Below are positions 1 through 11,697 of a DNA stretch of 64,000 nucleotides, one piece after another. A program made the translations under genes and the position numbers. Each line of letters begins with the position of its first letter. The first letter of the stretch is position 1. The stretch covers positions 1-64,000 of the forward strand of contig CALFRR010000248.1 in the NCBI GenBank assembly GCA_937919435.1, given 5' to 3'. This DNA is from an uncultured Alphaproteobacteria bacterium. Its GTDB lineage: Bacteria > Pseudomonadota > Alphaproteobacteria > Rhizobiales > Ancalomicrobiaceae. The notes beneath the pieces are model-generated. The model saw only the letters and a list, made by a program, of their open reading frames with translations, had not been told where the DNA came from and ran no database searches.

Positions 1-929
<929 letters not shown>

Positions 930-1101
930 GAACGGCTGTCCGGCGGCTCGAGACGGTGGGCTCCGGCGCACGGGGACACGACCTCCGGCGCAGGCCGGGT
1001 CGATCGGTCCGCGACCGACCGGAGCGGTCGGACATCATCGGGGATTCGGACCTCCGCGTCACCCCGCGGGCAGATCTGTCCACCGTCGTCGCCGCCACGT
1101 G

Positions 1102-1131
1102 TTGCAGTGCGACAGCTCCCTCCCCTATGGT
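1102..1131 (+). promoter_or_regulatory. Putative sigma70-type promoter of the HAD hydrolase gene
   Basis: TTGCAG at 1102-1107 and TATGGT at 1126-1131 are separated by 18 bases. The expected transcription start is about 28 bases before the ATG at 1166. The same -10 hexamer is seen upstream of lutA and gshA. This is pattern matching by eye only. Confidence 0.45.
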
Positions 1132-1165
1132 GCCGGTTCACCCATCGCTCCGGAGAACGTCCCTC

Positions 1166-2035
1166 ATGCAGACCGTCGCACCGCCCCGCATTCCCGGCCT
1201 CTCGTCGATCGTCGATCGTTACGAGGCGCTGGTGTGCGACGTCTGGGGGGTGATCCACGACGGGCTGGCGCTGTTCCCGGGGGTCGACCGGGCGCTGATC
1301 GGCGCGCGCGAGGCCGGCGCCAAGGTGCTGCTCCTGACCAACGCGCCGCGCCCGGCGGCGCCGATCCACGAGATGCTCGCCCGCTTCGGCCTGCCGCGCG
1401 AGGCCTACGACGACGTCCTGACCTCCGGCATGGCGACCACGGCGCTCCTCGCCGCGCATCCGCTGCGCAAGGTGATCCACATCGGTCCGGAGCGCGATCT
1501 CGGCCTCTACGACGGCACCGGGGTCGATCTGGTCGACGATGCGGCGGGCGAACTGGTGGTGGTCACCGGTCTCTTCGACGACGACGTCGAGACGCCGGAG
1601 GACTACCGCGCCCGGCTCGCCGGGTTCACCGCCCGCGGCCTGCCGATGATCTGCGCCAATCCCGACATCGTCGTGCAGCGCGGCGAGCGGCCGGTGTGGT
1701 GCGCCGGGGCGCTGGCCGGGCTCTATCGCGAGATCGGCGGCACGGTCCGACTGATCGGCAAGCCGCACGGACCGATCTACGACGAAGTGCGCCGGACCCT
1801 CGCCGCGATGATCGGCCGGCCGCCGGCGGAGGACCGGATCCTGGCGGTCGGCGACGGTCTGCCGACCGACATCCGCGGCGCCCACGGCCAGGGCTGGGAC
1901 GTGTTGTTCGTCACCGGCGGCATCCACGGGCCGGACTTCGGCCCCGTGCTCGATCCCGACCCGAAGAAGGTCGAGATCCGGCTGCTCGAAGAAGGGCTCG
2001 CGGCGACCGCGATGCTGCCCCGCCTCGTCTGGTGA
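1166..2035 (+). CDS. HAD-superfamily class IIA hydrolase (TIGR01459-like)
   Basis: This is a 289-residue cytosolic HAD phosphatase of the NagD-like class IIA type. Motif I reads CDVWGVIHDG (residues 24-33). The second Asp of the usual DxD is Trp, as I recall it being in the alphaproteobacterial TIGR01459 family. Motif II is LLTNAPRP. The Lys of motif III lies in IGKPHGPIYDEV, and the metal-binding motif IV is VGDGLPTDIRG (from residue 228). The substrate is not known and would be a small phosphomonoester or sugar phosphate. I chose the ATG at 1166 over upstream in-frame starts because the protein family begins here and a plausible promoter sits at 1102-1131. The gene stands alone, convergent with the M16 operon. 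Confidence 0.85.
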   Translation: MQTVAPPRIPGLSSIVDRYEALVCDVWGVIHDGLALFPGVDRALIGAREAGAKVLLLTNAPRPAAPIHEMLARFGLPREAYDDVLTSGMATTALLAAHPLRKVIHIGPERDLGLYDGTGVDLVDDAAGELVVVTGLFDDDVETPEDYRARLAGFTARGLPMICANPDIVVQRGERPVWCAGALAGLYREIGGTVRLIGKPHGPIYDEVRRTLAAMIGRPPAEDRILAVGDGLPTDIRGAHGQGWDVLFVTGGIHGPDFGPVLDPDPKKVEIRLLEEGLAATAMLPRLVW

Positions 2036-2054
2036 CGGGGCGGCCGGGCGCGGA

Positions 2055-3383
2055 TCAGCTCCCCTTCGGTCCGACCACCACCACCTTCGGTTCCGACGAG
2101 AACAGACGGCGGGCGACGCGACGGACGTCGTCGAGGCCGACCGCCTCGATCGCGGCGTTGCGCCGGTCGATCCAGTCGATGCCGAGACCGTCGACCATGA
2201 TCGCCAGAAGCGCCCCGGCGATCTTGTCGGAGGTGTCGAAACGCAGCGGGTAGGAGCCGATCAGGAAGGCCTTGGCGGAGGCCAGTTCGGCCTCGCTCGG
2301 TCCGACGTCGCGCATCCGGGCGATCTCGGTGCGGATCAGCGCCAGGGTCTCCTCCGCCGCCTCGGCCCGGGTGCCGACGGCGCCGAGGAACAGGCCGGTG
2401 TGGACCAGCGGCGCGAGGCCGGTGGTCACCGAATAGGCGAGACCGCGCTTCTCGCGGACCTCTCGGTAGAGCCACGACGAGAACGAGCCACCACCGAGGA
2501 TGTGGTTCATCACATAGGCGGCGAGGAAATCGGGATCGTCGCGCTTCAGGCCGACGCCGCCGAGCCGGATCACCGCCTGGGGGATCGGCAGGGTGACGTC
2601 GATGCGGCCGCCGATCGCCGGGGCGACGTCGGCGATCGGGGTACGCGGTCCGCTCTCCGGCAATCCGCCGAACACCCGATCGAGCAGTGGGGCGAGCGTC
2701 GCCGCGTCGATGTCGCCGACCACCGCCACCTTGAGCCCGCGCTTCACGAACAGACGGCGATGGGCGTCCTTCAGATCGGCCGGGAGGATCGGCGCCAGGG
2801 TCGCCTCGGTGCCTTCCGACGGACGGCCGTAGGGATGGCCGGGGAAGAGCGCTTCGGAGAGCCGCCGTCCGGCGATCGCATCGGGGTTCTTCTCGGCGCG
2901 ACGCAGCCCGGCGATCGCCTGGGCGCGCATCCGATCGACCGCCTCGGCGTCGAAGCGGGGTGCGTTCACCGACAACCCCAACAGCTCGAAGGCGGCGTCG
3001 CGGTTCTCCGACAGGGTCTTCATTTCGCCGTCGAAACGATCTCGGCGGTCGGCGAAGGACAGCTCGACCGACAGATCTTCGAGCTTCGCCTGGAAGGCCT
3101 GCGACGGAAGATCGCCGGCGCCTTCGTCGAGCAGGCTCGACATCAGATCGGCGAGGCCTTCGCGGCCGGCCGGATCCTGCGCCGAGCCGCCTTCGAAGGA
3201 GAAGTCGACGGCGATCATCGGCACCGCGTGTTCCTCGACCAGCCAGGCCTCGATGCCGCCGGGACTGACCACCCGTTGGACGGTCGTGGCGGCCGCCGGC
3301 TGGGCGAGGACGAGGCCGACACCGACGAGGCCGGAGGCGGCGAACCGGGAGAACGGGCGGCAGAGACGGGCGAGCGCTGTCAC
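2055..3383 (-). CDS. M16 family peptidase-like protein, probably the non-catalytic partner
   Basis: This is a 442-residue secreted pitrilysin-family (M16) protein. It has an N-terminal signal segment (about residues 10-32, ending ...AQPAAA) followed by two M16 domains. At the place of the zinc motif HxxEH it reads GLADLMSSLLDEG (about residues 76-88), so the zinc-binding His and Glu residues are missing and the subunit should be proteolytically inactive. It lies 65 bases downstream of a catalytically complete M16 gene on the same strand. M16 enzymes often work as active/inactive heterodimers, as in mitochondrial processing peptidase, so the two products probably pair in the periplasm. The start is the GTG at 3383, with AAGGAGG about 10 bases upstream. 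Confidence 0.85.
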   Translation of the reverse strand: MTALARLCRPFSRFAASGLVGVGLVLAQPAAATTVQRVVSPGGIEAWLVEEHAVPMIAVDFSFEGGSAQDPAGREGLADLMSSLLDEGAGDLPSQAFQAKLEDLSVELSFADRRDRFDGEMKTLSENRDAAFELLGLSVNAPRFDAEAVDRMRAQAIAGLRRAEKNPDAIAGRRLSEALFPGHPYGRPSEGTEATLAPILPADLKDAHRRLFVKRGLKVAVVGDIDAATLAPLLDRVFGGLPESGPRTPIADVAPAIGGRIDVTLPIPQAVIRLGGVGLKRDDPDFLAAYVMNHILGGGSFSSWLYREVREKRGLAYSVTTGLAPLVHTGLFLGAVGTRAEAAEETLALIRTEIARMRDVGPSEAELASAKAFLIGSYPLRFDTSDKIAGALLAIMVDGLGIDWIDRRNAAIEAVGLDDVRRVARRLFSSEPKVVVVGPKGS

Positions 3384-3448
3384 GACGGCGTTTCCTCCTT
3401 GGAACCGGATCGCTCCGGCGGGGACGGAGATCGGTGGAGAGCGGCGGC

Positions 3449-4975
3449 TCAGGGCAGTTCGGAAACGCCGAACGCGGAGAGATCGACCGCCTCGTCGTGG
3501 CGGATCGGCCCGAACGAGCCGGGTCCGCCGACCGGGAAGGCACCCTTCGGCCGCGGTGCACCGGTCGAAGGGGCGGTCCGCAGCTCGCCGGTCACCGAGC
3601 GTTCGGCGACGAGATACTTCACGGCGACGGCCTTCACGTCGGCCGCGGTCACCGCCCGGATCCGGTCCGGCCAGCCGCGCACCGTGTCGATCGTGCCGCC
3701 GAGCGCCAGTTCCTCGCCGTAGATGCGGGCGAGCGTCGCCTGATTGTCCTGGGCGCGGATCGCGGCGGCGGTCAACCGATTGGCGGCGCGGCGGATCTCG
3801 TCGTCGGTCGGGCCGTCGCGGAGGAAATCGGCGACCACCGCGTCGACCGCGGCGGCGATCCGGTCGAGGCCGACGCCGTCGCGCGGCGTCGCATGGACCA
3901 TCAGCCGGGTGTCGTCCCAGGCGCCGGACTGGTACCAGGCCCCGGCACCGGCGGCGATGCCGTCCTCGACCACCAGACGCCGATAGAGACGGCTGGTCGG
4001 GCCTCCGCCGAGGATGTCGGCGAGCACTTCCAGGGCGACGCTCTCGGTGCCCGGCGCGGTGCGCTGCGACGGCACCGCCCAGACCCGGCGCCACGACGGC
4101 TGCGACACCCGCTCGTCGGCGACCACCACCGTGCGGGCGGCCATCGGCGACGGATCGAGCGGGCGGACGCGCTCCGGCGCCGGCCCGACCCGGGCGGGAA
4201 TGCGGCCGTAGGTCGCCTCGGCGAGGCGCCTCACCTCGGCCGTCTCGACGTCGCCGGCGACCACCAGGATCGCCCGGTCGGGGGCGTAGAAGCGGTCGCG
4301 GAAGGCGCGGGCGTCGGCGACGGTCAACGTCTCGATCTCGTGGCGCCAGCCGATGATCGGAATGCGATAGGGGTGGTTCGGGTGGAGCGCCGCCTCCATC
4401 GCCTCGCCGAGCCGGGCGGAGGGATCGTTGTCGATGCGCATCGACCGCTCCTCCAGCACCACCTTCAGCTCGGGCGCGGCAGTCTTCGGATCGAGCACCA
4501 GATCGGCCATCCGGTCGGCCTCGAGCCCCATCACCAGACCGAGGTGCTGCTTGGCGACCCGCTGATGGTAGGCGGTGTAGTCGGACGAGGTGAAGGCGTT
4601 CTCCTGACCGCCGATCGAGGCGACGATCTTCGAGAACTCGCCGTCGGGATGGGCGTGGGTGCCCTTGAACATCAGGTGTTCGAGATAGTGGGCGATGCCG
4701 GATCGGCCGGCCGGTTCGTCGGCGGCCCCGGCGACGTACCAGACCATGTGGGTGACCACCGGCGCACGGCGGTCCGGAACCACCACGACCCGCAACCCGT
4801 TCGCCAGCGTGAAGGTCTCGACCCCGGCGCCGAAGCTCGACCGCGTCTCGGCCCTGGCCGGCGGCGTGCCGACCGGTCCGGCGGCGACGGCGGGGCCGGC
4901 GACCAGAACCAGGGCGAGGAGACCGGCGGCGAGGCCGGCGAGACGCGCGGATCGAGAGATCGTGACGACGGGCAA
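3449..4975 (-). CDS. M16 family zinc metallopeptidase, catalytic subunit
   Basis: This is a 508-residue secreted pitrilysin-family protease. A signal peptide occupies about residues 8-32. The inverted zinc motif HYLEH is at residues 96-100 and the third ligand is in VVLEERSMR (about 175-176), so the active site is complete. The second half is the usual M16 C-terminal domain. It probably degrades peptides or processes envelope proteins in the periplasm, though the substrate cannot be told from sequence. It is followed by the inactive paralogue and preceded at 83 bases by a lipoprotein gene and lspA, which suggests one cell-envelope operon. Confidence 0.9.
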   Translation of the reverse strand: MPVVTISRSARLAGLAAGLLALVLVAGPAVAAGPVGTPPARAETRSSFGAGVETFTLANGLRVVVVPDRRAPVVTHMVWYVAGAADEPAGRSGIAHYLEHLMFKGTHAHPDGEFSKIVASIGGQENAFTSSDYTAYHQRVAKQHLGLVMGLEADRMADLVLDPKTAAPELKVVLEERSMRIDNDPSARLGEAMEAALHPNHPYRIPIIGWRHEIETLTVADARAFRDRFYAPDRAILVVAGDVETAEVRRLAEATYGRIPARVGPAPERVRPLDPSPMAARTVVVADERVSQPSWRRVWAVPSQRTAPGTESVALEVLADILGGGPTSRLYRRLVVEDGIAAGAGAWYQSGAWDDTRLMVHATPRDGVGLDRIAAAVDAVVADFLRDGPTDDEIRRAANRLTAAAIRAQDNQATLARIYGEELALGGTIDTVRGWPDRIRAVTAADVKAVAVKYLVAERSVTGELRTAPSTGAPRPKGAFPVGGPGSFGPIRHDEAVDLSAFGVSELP

Positions 4976-5058
4976 GGGCAGGCTCCTCCTCGGACGACAC
5001 GACGATCCGACCGCCGGTCGGGCGGGTCGCCTTCACGAACGACGATGATTCCGATGCC

Positions 5059-5676
5059 TCAGAACGGCCACCACCAGGAGGACTTCTTGTCCTCCGGCGC
5101 GGCGACGGGCGCGTTCGGCGAGGGCTTGCGATAATCGTCCGGCGGCTGGATCAGGGAGGCTCGGCCTTCCGGATGCTCGGTCCGCTTGATCGCCTCCGTC
5201 ATCGACTTGCCGCCGAGCTTCAGCTCGTCGGGCGACAGGGCACGGCCCGGCTTGTCGCTGTCGGACGCGCTCCAGTACCGGCCCTGGTTGGCCATCCGGT
5301 ACTTGCGGAGCTGATCGGGGGTCATCACCTTGCCGTCGGCACCCGGCCCCTCCCCGACCCGGCGACGCTGCTCGTCGGCGACGTCTTCGGGATTGCGCGG
5401 GAAATCGCCGCGGGTCATCGCATCCGGCGAAGCGGGCGTGCGCAGGTCGCGATTCGGCGGGATCACCAGTGGCGCGCGCGGCGCCGCCTCGACCGGCTTC
5501 TCGTCGGGGTCGATGGCGCCGAGGCCCTTCATCACCGACTTGATCGCGTTGTGCTCGATCGTGTCGTCCTGGGCGCCCTCCTCGACGAACCCGTCGGAGG
5601 AACTGGCGCAGCCCGTGAGGAGAACTCCGAGGACCACGACCGCGGCGGCCGACAGCGCCGTCTTCTTCGACTTCAT
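5059..5676 (-). CDS. DUF3035-like lipoprotein
   Basis: This is a 205-residue outer-membrane or periplasmic lipoprotein of unknown function. The signal peptide ends in the lipobox LLTGC, with the lipidated Cys at residue 23. The mature part is hydrophilic and Pro-rich. It carries APLVIPPNRDLRTP, a feature I associate with the alphaproteobacterial DUF3035 family, and ends KKSSWWWPF. The start is the ATG at 5676, which places the lipobox correctly; a longer in-frame start would push it inward. It sits between lspA, the signal peptidase that would process it, and the M16 peptidase pair, all on one strand. The family assignment is from memory and not certain. Confidence 0.75.
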   Translation of the reverse strand: MKSKKTALSAAAVVVLGVLLTGCASSSDGFVEEGAQDDTIEHNAIKSVMKGLGAIDPDEKPVEAAPRAPLVIPPNRDLRTPASPDAMTRGDFPRNPEDVADEQRRRVGEGPGADGKVMTPDQLRKYRMANQGRYWSASDSDKPGRALSPDELKLGGKSMTEAIKRTEHPEGRASLIQPPDDYRKPSPNAPVAAPEDKKSSWWWPF

Positions 5677-5779
5677 CGCCACGTCGGTCCTTCTCCCCGC
5701 CGGTCGCATCTCCGCGCGACCCCACGCCGAACACTCGTTACCGATCCGCTCCGGCCGGACACCGGCGGATCCTTCGCGG

Positions 5780-6286
5780 TCAGGAAGACCCCGAATTTGT
5801 GGCATCCTCGCGACCGGCGACGAGCGAGTCATACAGGAGGCCGATCACGCCGACAACGATCCACACGTCGGCCAGATTGAAGACGTACCAGGAGAACGAC
5901 CGGCCGGGGAGGAACAGGTGGACGAAGTCGACCACCGCCCCCCACCAGATCCGGTCGATCGCGTTGCCCGCCGCCCCGCCGACGATCAGGCCGAGCGAGA
6001 CCGCGAGGAGGAGCGACCGGCAGCGGGCGATCCACACCGAGAGTGCGGCGATCGCCACCAGCGACACCCCGATCAACAGCCACCGGCCGAAATCGCCGTC
6101 CTGCTGGAACAGGCCGTAGGAGATGCCGTAGTTCCAGATCAACCGCAGTTCGGCGAAGGGCAGGACCGGGATCGGCCCGGTCTCGGCGAGCCGGACCGGG
6201 AAGAGAAGCGCGAGTTTCGATCCCTGGTCGGCGGCGAGGCCGACCAGGGCGACGAGAAGACCGGCGAGCCAGGGCCGCCGCTTCAT
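5780..6286 (-). CDS. lspA: Lipoprotein signal peptidase (signal peptidase II)
   Basis: This is a 168-residue inner-membrane aspartyl protease that cleaves prolipoprotein signal peptides after lipidation. There are four hydrophobic segments (about residues 7-24, 68-86, 92-107 and 138-155). The two catalytic Asp residues are in GNAIDR (D111) and FNLADVW (D140). The ATG overlaps the ileS stop codon in an ATGA, so the two genes are translationally coupled. ileS-lspA is a common bacterial arrangement. The lipoprotein gene just downstream is a likely substrate. Confidence 0.97.
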   Translation of the reverse strand: MKRRPWLAGLLVALVGLAADQGSKLALLFPVRLAETGPIPVLPFAELRLIWNYGISYGLFQQDGDFGRWLLIGVSLVAIAALSVWIARCRSLLLAVSLGLIVGGAAGNAIDRIWWGAVVDFVHLFLPGRSFSWYVFNLADVWIVVGVIGLLYDSLVAGREDATNSGSS

Positions 6287-9234
6287 ACCGTACCTCCGGC
6301 GGCCACCCACTCGGCGAGCGCCGCGGCGTCGCGGGCGGAGACGTCCGGCCAGCGCGGGTCGGCCCCGACGTCGGTGGTCACCCGCCACGAGCGGGCGCAG
6401 CGGGTGCCCACCGCGAGCTTCGGCACCACCGCGACGTTCGCCACGTCGGGAAGCGCGAAGGCCCCTTCCGGCGCGGGATCGGCGGAGAGTTCGATGCCCG
6501 AGGTGATCGCCACTTCGGCGAGGTCGATCTCGGCGAGCAGAGCGCGCAGATCGGCATCGGCGACATGGACCACCGGTGCGGCCTCGAGGCTGGAACCGAT
6601 CCGCTTGGCGGCGCGCTCGATCTCCAGCGCCCCGGTGACGACACGCCGCACCTCGCGGACCTTCGCCCAGCGCTCGGCCAGCGCGGGATCGCGCCACTCG
6701 GCCGGGATCTCGGGGAAGAGTTCGAGGTGGATCGAGCCGGCGCCGGGGAAGCGGTGGCCCCAGGCCTCCTCCATGGTGAAGGGCAGCATCGGGGCGAGCC
6801 ACTTGACCAGTGTCTCGAACAGCCGGTCGACGACGTAGAGGGCGGCGCGGCGCTTCTTCGAGGAAATCGGCTCGCAGTAGAGCGCGTCCTTGCGGACGTC
6901 GAACCAGAAGGCCGAGAGATCGACCACCATGAAGTTGAGGATCGCGCCGACCGCCCGCTTGAAGTCGTATTCGCCGTAACCGGCCTTCACCTGTTCGGCG
7001 ACTTCCGACAGGCGATGCAGGATCAGCCGCTCGAGTTCGGGCAGCTCGGCGAAGGACGGATCGGCACTCGGATCGTGATGGGCGAGCGTGCCGAGCATCC
7101 AGCGGATGGTGTTGCGGAGCTTGCGGTAGCTCTCGACGTTGGTCTGCAGGATCTCCTTGCCGATCCGTTGATCCTCGGCGTAGTCGGAGGTCATCACCCA
7201 GAGACGCAGGATGTCGGCGCCGGACTGTTTGATCACGTCCTGCGGGAACACCTGATTGCCGAGCGACTTCGACATCTTGCGGCCGTCCTCGGCCATGGTG
7301 AAGCCGTGGGTCAGGACCGCGTCGTAGGGCGCCCGGCCGTTGGTGCCGCAGCTCTCGAGCAGCGAGGAATGGAACCAGCCGCGGTGCTGGTCGGAGCCCT
7401 CGAGATACATATCGGCCGGCCACTTCAGATCGGGACGGCGGCGAAGGCAGAAGGCGTGGGTCGATCCACTGTCGAACCAGACGTCGAGGATGTCGTCGAC
7501 CTTGTCCCAGGCGTCGAGATCGTCGACGAGGCCGCCGAGGAAGCGCTGTTTGGCGCCGTCGGCGTACCAGGCGTCGGCGCCCTCGGCCGAGAAGGCCTCC
7601 GAGGTGCGCTTCTGCAACTCGTCGCTGCCGGCGAAGTTCGGGCCGGGGGCGAGTTCGCCGGTCTTGGCATTGCGGAAGATCGCGATCGGCACGCCCCAGG
7701 CGCGCTGACGCGACACCACCCAGTCGGGCCGGTTGGCGATCATGCCGTTCAGACGGGTCTTGCCGCCGGCCGGATAGAAGGTGGTCTCCTCGATCGCCTT
7801 CAGAGCGCGATCACGCAGCGTGTCGCCCTTCGCTCCGATGTCGCGGTCCATGTGGATGAACCACTGCGGCGTGTTGCGGAAGATCACCGGCTTCTTCGAG
7901 CGCCAGGAGTGCGGGTACTGGTGCTTGAGCTTCTTGACGCCGGTCAGAAGGGCGCCGGCTTCGCGCAGCGCGTCGATCACCACCTTGTTGGCGTTGCCCT
8001 GCTGGCCCTTGTCGTCGAGGACGCGGGCGCCGACGAAGCCGGGGGCATCCTCGGTGTAGAAGCCGCCGTCGTCGACCGGGAACGGGATGCGGGAATCGAT
8101 GCCGCGCGCCTCGAGCTCGCGGGCATGGTCCATCCACGCCTCGAAGTCCTCGCGGCCGTGGCTCGGCGCGGTGTGGACGAAGCCGGTGCCGGAATCGTCG
8201 GTGACGTGGTCGCCGTCGAGCATCGGGACGGCGAAGCCGTAGCCGAGGTGCGCGAGCGGGTGGGCGAGGACGAGGGCGCCGAGTTCCTCACCGGTGACGG
8301 CCCGGAGCTTGGTGAAGCTCTCGACCTTGGCGGCGGCGAGCACTTCCTCGGCGAGCTTGTCGGCGAGGATCAGCTTCTCGCCGACCCCGGCCCAATTGCC
8401 TTCCGGCGCGGCAGTCACCTCGTAGAGGCCATAGCCGATGCGCGACGAGAAGCAGACGGCGCGGTTGCCGGGGATCGTCCAGGGCGTCGTCGTCCAGATG
8501 ACGACCTTGGCGGCGGCGACATCGCCCGTGGCGCCGGAGGTCACCGGGAACTTCACATAGATCGTTTCCGACGTGTGGTCCTGGTACTCGACCTCGGCTT
8601 CGGCCAGCGCGGTGCGCTCCACGACCGACCACATCACCGGCTTCGAGCCGCGATAGAGCTGGCCGGAGCGGGCGAACTTCTGCAGCTCGCCGGCGATCAC
8701 CGCCTCGGCCTCGAAGGCCATGGTCAGATAGGGCCGTTCGAAGTCGCCGATCACCCCGAGGCGCCGGAACTCGGCCGACTGCACGCCGACCCAGTGCTCG
8801 GCGAAGGCCCGGCACTCGGCGCGGAACTCCTTCTTCGGCACGTCGTCCTTGTTCTTGCCCGCGGCGCGGTACTTCTCCTCGATCTTCCACTCGATCGGCA
8901 GACCGTGGCAGTCCCAGCCCGGCACGTAGTTGGAGTCGAACCCCTCCATCTGCTTCTGGCGGGTGATGACGTCCTTCAGGATCTTGTTCAGCGCGTGGCC
9001 GATGTGGATGTTGCCGTTGGCGTAGGGAGGGCCGTCGTGGAGGACGAACTTCGGCCGTCCCGCCGCCTTCTCGCGCATCGCCCGGTAGAGGTTCCCGGCG
9101 TTCCAGCGCGCCAGGATCTCCGGCTCCTTCTGCGGCAGGCCGGCGCGCATCGGAAAATCGGTCTTGGGGAGAAACAGGGTCTTCGCATAGTCGACGGCTC
9201 GGGACGGGGCGGCATCGACGGGGAGGTCGTTCAT
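6283..9234 (-). CDS. ileS: Isoleucyl-tRNA synthetase
   Basis: This is a 983-residue class Ia aminoacyl-tRNA synthetase that charges tRNA-Ile and edits misactivated valine. HIGH is at residues 77-80 and KMSKS starts near residue 653. Between them lies the CP1 editing domain. The C-terminal region corresponds to the zinc-binding domain of the E. coli enzyme, but only one of the usual cysteines remains (RCARSW...). I believe this is common in alphaproteobacteria. The start at 9234 gives the normal N-terminus. It is the first gene of a likely operon with lspA, a lipoprotein gene and the M16 pair. Confidence 0.97.
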   Translation of the reverse strand: MNDLPVDAAPSRAVDYAKTLFLPKTDFPMRAGLPQKEPEILARWNAGNLYRAMREKAAGRPKFVLHDGPPYANGNIHIGHALNKILKDVITRQKQMEGFDSNYVPGWDCHGLPIEWKIEEKYRAAGKNKDDVPKKEFRAECRAFAEHWVGVQSAEFRRLGVIGDFERPYLTMAFEAEAVIAGELQKFARSGQLYRGSKPVMWSVVERTALAEAEVEYQDHTSETIYVKFPVTSGATGDVAAAKVVIWTTTPWTIPGNRAVCFSSRIGYGLYEVTAAPEGNWAGVGEKLILADKLAEEVLAAAKVESFTKLRAVTGEELGALVLAHPLAHLGYGFAVPMLDGDHVTDDSGTGFVHTAPSHGREDFEAWMDHARELEARGIDSRIPFPVDDGGFYTEDAPGFVGARVLDDKGQQGNANKVVIDALREAGALLTGVKKLKHQYPHSWRSKKPVIFRNTPQWFIHMDRDIGAKGDTLRDRALKAIEETTFYPAGGKTRLNGMIANRPDWVVSRQRAWGVPIAIFRNAKTGELAPGPNFAGSDELQKRTSEAFSAEGADAWYADGAKQRFLGGLVDDLDAWDKVDDILDVWFDSGSTHAFCLRRRPDLKWPADMYLEGSDQHRGWFHSSLLESCGTNGRAPYDAVLTHGFTMAEDGRKMSKSLGNQVFPQDVIKQSGADILRLWVMTSDYAEDQRIGKEILQTNVESYRKLRNTIRWMLGTLAHHDPSADPSFAELPELERLILHRLSEVAEQVKAGYGEYDFKRAVGAILNFMVVDLSAFWFDVRKDALYCEPISSKKRRAALYVVDRLFETLVKWLAPMLPFTMEEAWGHRFPGAGSIHLELFPEIPAEWRDPALAERWAKVREVRRVVTGALEIERAAKRIGSSLEAAPVVHVADADLRALLAEIDLAEVAITSGIELSADPAPEGAFALPDVANVAVVPKLAVGTRCARSWRVTTDVGADPRWPDVSARDAAALAEWVAAGGTV

Positions 9235-9645
9235 CGGATCGGTCCAGCGGTGACGGAAGAAACGGACGGTCGGCAGGCGCGGTACGGCCGTCGGCGGACG
9301 TTGCGGGGGCACGCGATCCGGCCTCCGGTCGAGGCGGATCGAGCCGCGAAGTCCCGGACCCCGGCGGGCGGCGGTCAGCCGCGCCCGACCGGAGCCGGGC
9401 CGGTAATTCGCGCCTGAACGGCGAGAAGGCCGCGGAGGATGCGCCGAAGGATCATGGGCGGGTTCTATCAGGGAAGGCGGGCGCAAGGGAAGAGGCGGAC
9501 ACGAATTCCGGCACCACCCACGACCCGCGCATGCGTCGCGCCGTCGCCATGCACTCGCGGGCCGAGCGCGATGCGGCGCGGCGGGTTAGGATCGCGCGTT
9601 CCGGCGCCGGGATCCCACGGCGCCGGTCACGAGAGGAGACGTCCG
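9235..9645. other. Divergent intergenic region ileS / aldo-keto reductase
   Basis: These 411 bases separate two divergent genes. I see no supported gene here; the open frames that cross it lack ribosome binding sites and family resemblance. It must hold promoters for ileS and the reductase, but I could not pick out convincing -35/-10 pairs. Confidence 0.5.
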
Positions 9646-10689
<1,044 letters not shown>

Positions 10690-10746
10690 GAGCGACGGCG
10701 GGCCCTGCCGGAGACGGCGGGGTCCGGCCCGGCGACCGGTCGCGGC

Positions 10747-11697
10747 TCAGTGCTCGGCAGGGGTGTCGACCACCGGGCGGGCGCGGCCGGCCTCCTGATG
10801 AGCGATGTAGACGCCGGACCCGACGATCAGAGCGATGCCGGCCCAGGTCGGCAACGCCGGGAAATCGCCGAAGACGAGATAGCCGAGGGCCGTCGCCGAG
10901 ACGATCTCGAGATAGCCGAAGGGGGCGAGGACCGCCGCCGGGGCGAGCGAGAAGGCACGGATCACCATCGCGTGGCAGCCGAAGGAGAGCACCCCGAGCA
11001 TCGCGAAGACGCCCCATTCGCGCGGCCCCGGCCAGACCAGGGTACCGACGCCGAAACCGACGGCGTGTCCGACGATCAGCGCCAGGCCGAGCGACACGGT
11101 ACCGACCAGTCCGGTGGCGAACTGCTGGGCGACGAGGCTCCCCTCCCCCGACAGCCGCCGGGTCATCAGGTGATAGCCGGCGAAGGTGAAGGCCGAGGCG
11201 AGCGGCAGCAGCGCCGAGACGCCGAACACCTGGAAGCTCGGCCGGATGATCATCAGCGTGCCGAGGAAGCCGACGCCGCAGGCCGCCCATTGCCGCCGAT
11301 CGACGGTCTCGCCGAGCAGCAGCGCCGACAGTGCGGTCAGGATCATCGGTTCGACGAAGGCGATGGCGAGCGCGTCGGTGAGCGGCATCACCGCCAGCGC
11401 CGAGAAGAACAGCAGCGCCGTCGCCGCCAGGAACAGGCTGCGCAGCACGTGGCCGGCGAAGGACGGCGGGATCAGCCGGCGCCCCTCGCCGATCGCGATG
11501 CCGAACAGACCGGTGGCGACCAACTGCGCGAGGAACCGGCCGAAGGCGACCTCGGCTCCCGACATCACCGAGGTCAGCAGCTTGGCGAGGACGTCGCCGC
11601 AGGGCACGATCAGCATGGCGACGGTGATCACCATCAGGCCGCGCAGGACGTTCGCCGTCTCCCGATCGGCGGCGGCATGTGGCGTGGTGGCGGTCAC
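10747..11697 (-). CDS. DMT superfamily (EamA) transporter
   Basis: This is a 316-residue inner-membrane protein with about ten hydrophobic helices arranged as two EamA repeats. It belongs to the drug/metabolite transporter superfamily. The cargo is unknown. The GTG start at 11697 overlaps the ribF stop in a GTGA, so the gene is translationally coupled to ribF. That suggests, but does not show, a link to flavin or a related metabolite. It ends convergently with the aldo/keto reductase. Confidence 0.88.
   Translation of the reverse strand: MTATTPHAAADRETANVLRGLMVITVAMLIVPCGDVLAKLLTSVMSGAEVAFGRFLAQLVATGLFGIAIGEGRRLIPPSFAGHVLRSLFLAATALLFFSALAVMPLTDALAIAFVEPMILTALSALLLGETVDRRQWAACGVGFLGTLMIIRPSFQVFGVSALLPLASAFTFAGYHLMTRRLSGEGSLVAQQFATGLVGTVSLGLALIVGHAVGFGVGTLVWPGPREWGVFAMLGVLSFGCHAMVIRAFSLAPAAVLAPFGYLEIVSATALGYLVFGDFPALPTWAGIALIVGSGVYIAHQEAGRARPVVDTPAEH

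Noticed and set aside
2055..5036. A 993-codon continuous minus-strand frame that looks like one giant protein
   Set aside because: Only its last 442 residues are M16-like. The first part is an out-of-frame, Arg-rich reading of the upstream M16 gene, and a GTG with a good ribosome binding site starts the real protein at 3383.
6043..9417. A very long open frame (over 1,100 codons) on the plus strand opposite ileS
   Set aside because: It is antisense to a clear IleS and lacks any family resemblance. Long antisense frames are expected at 70% GC because stop codons are rare.
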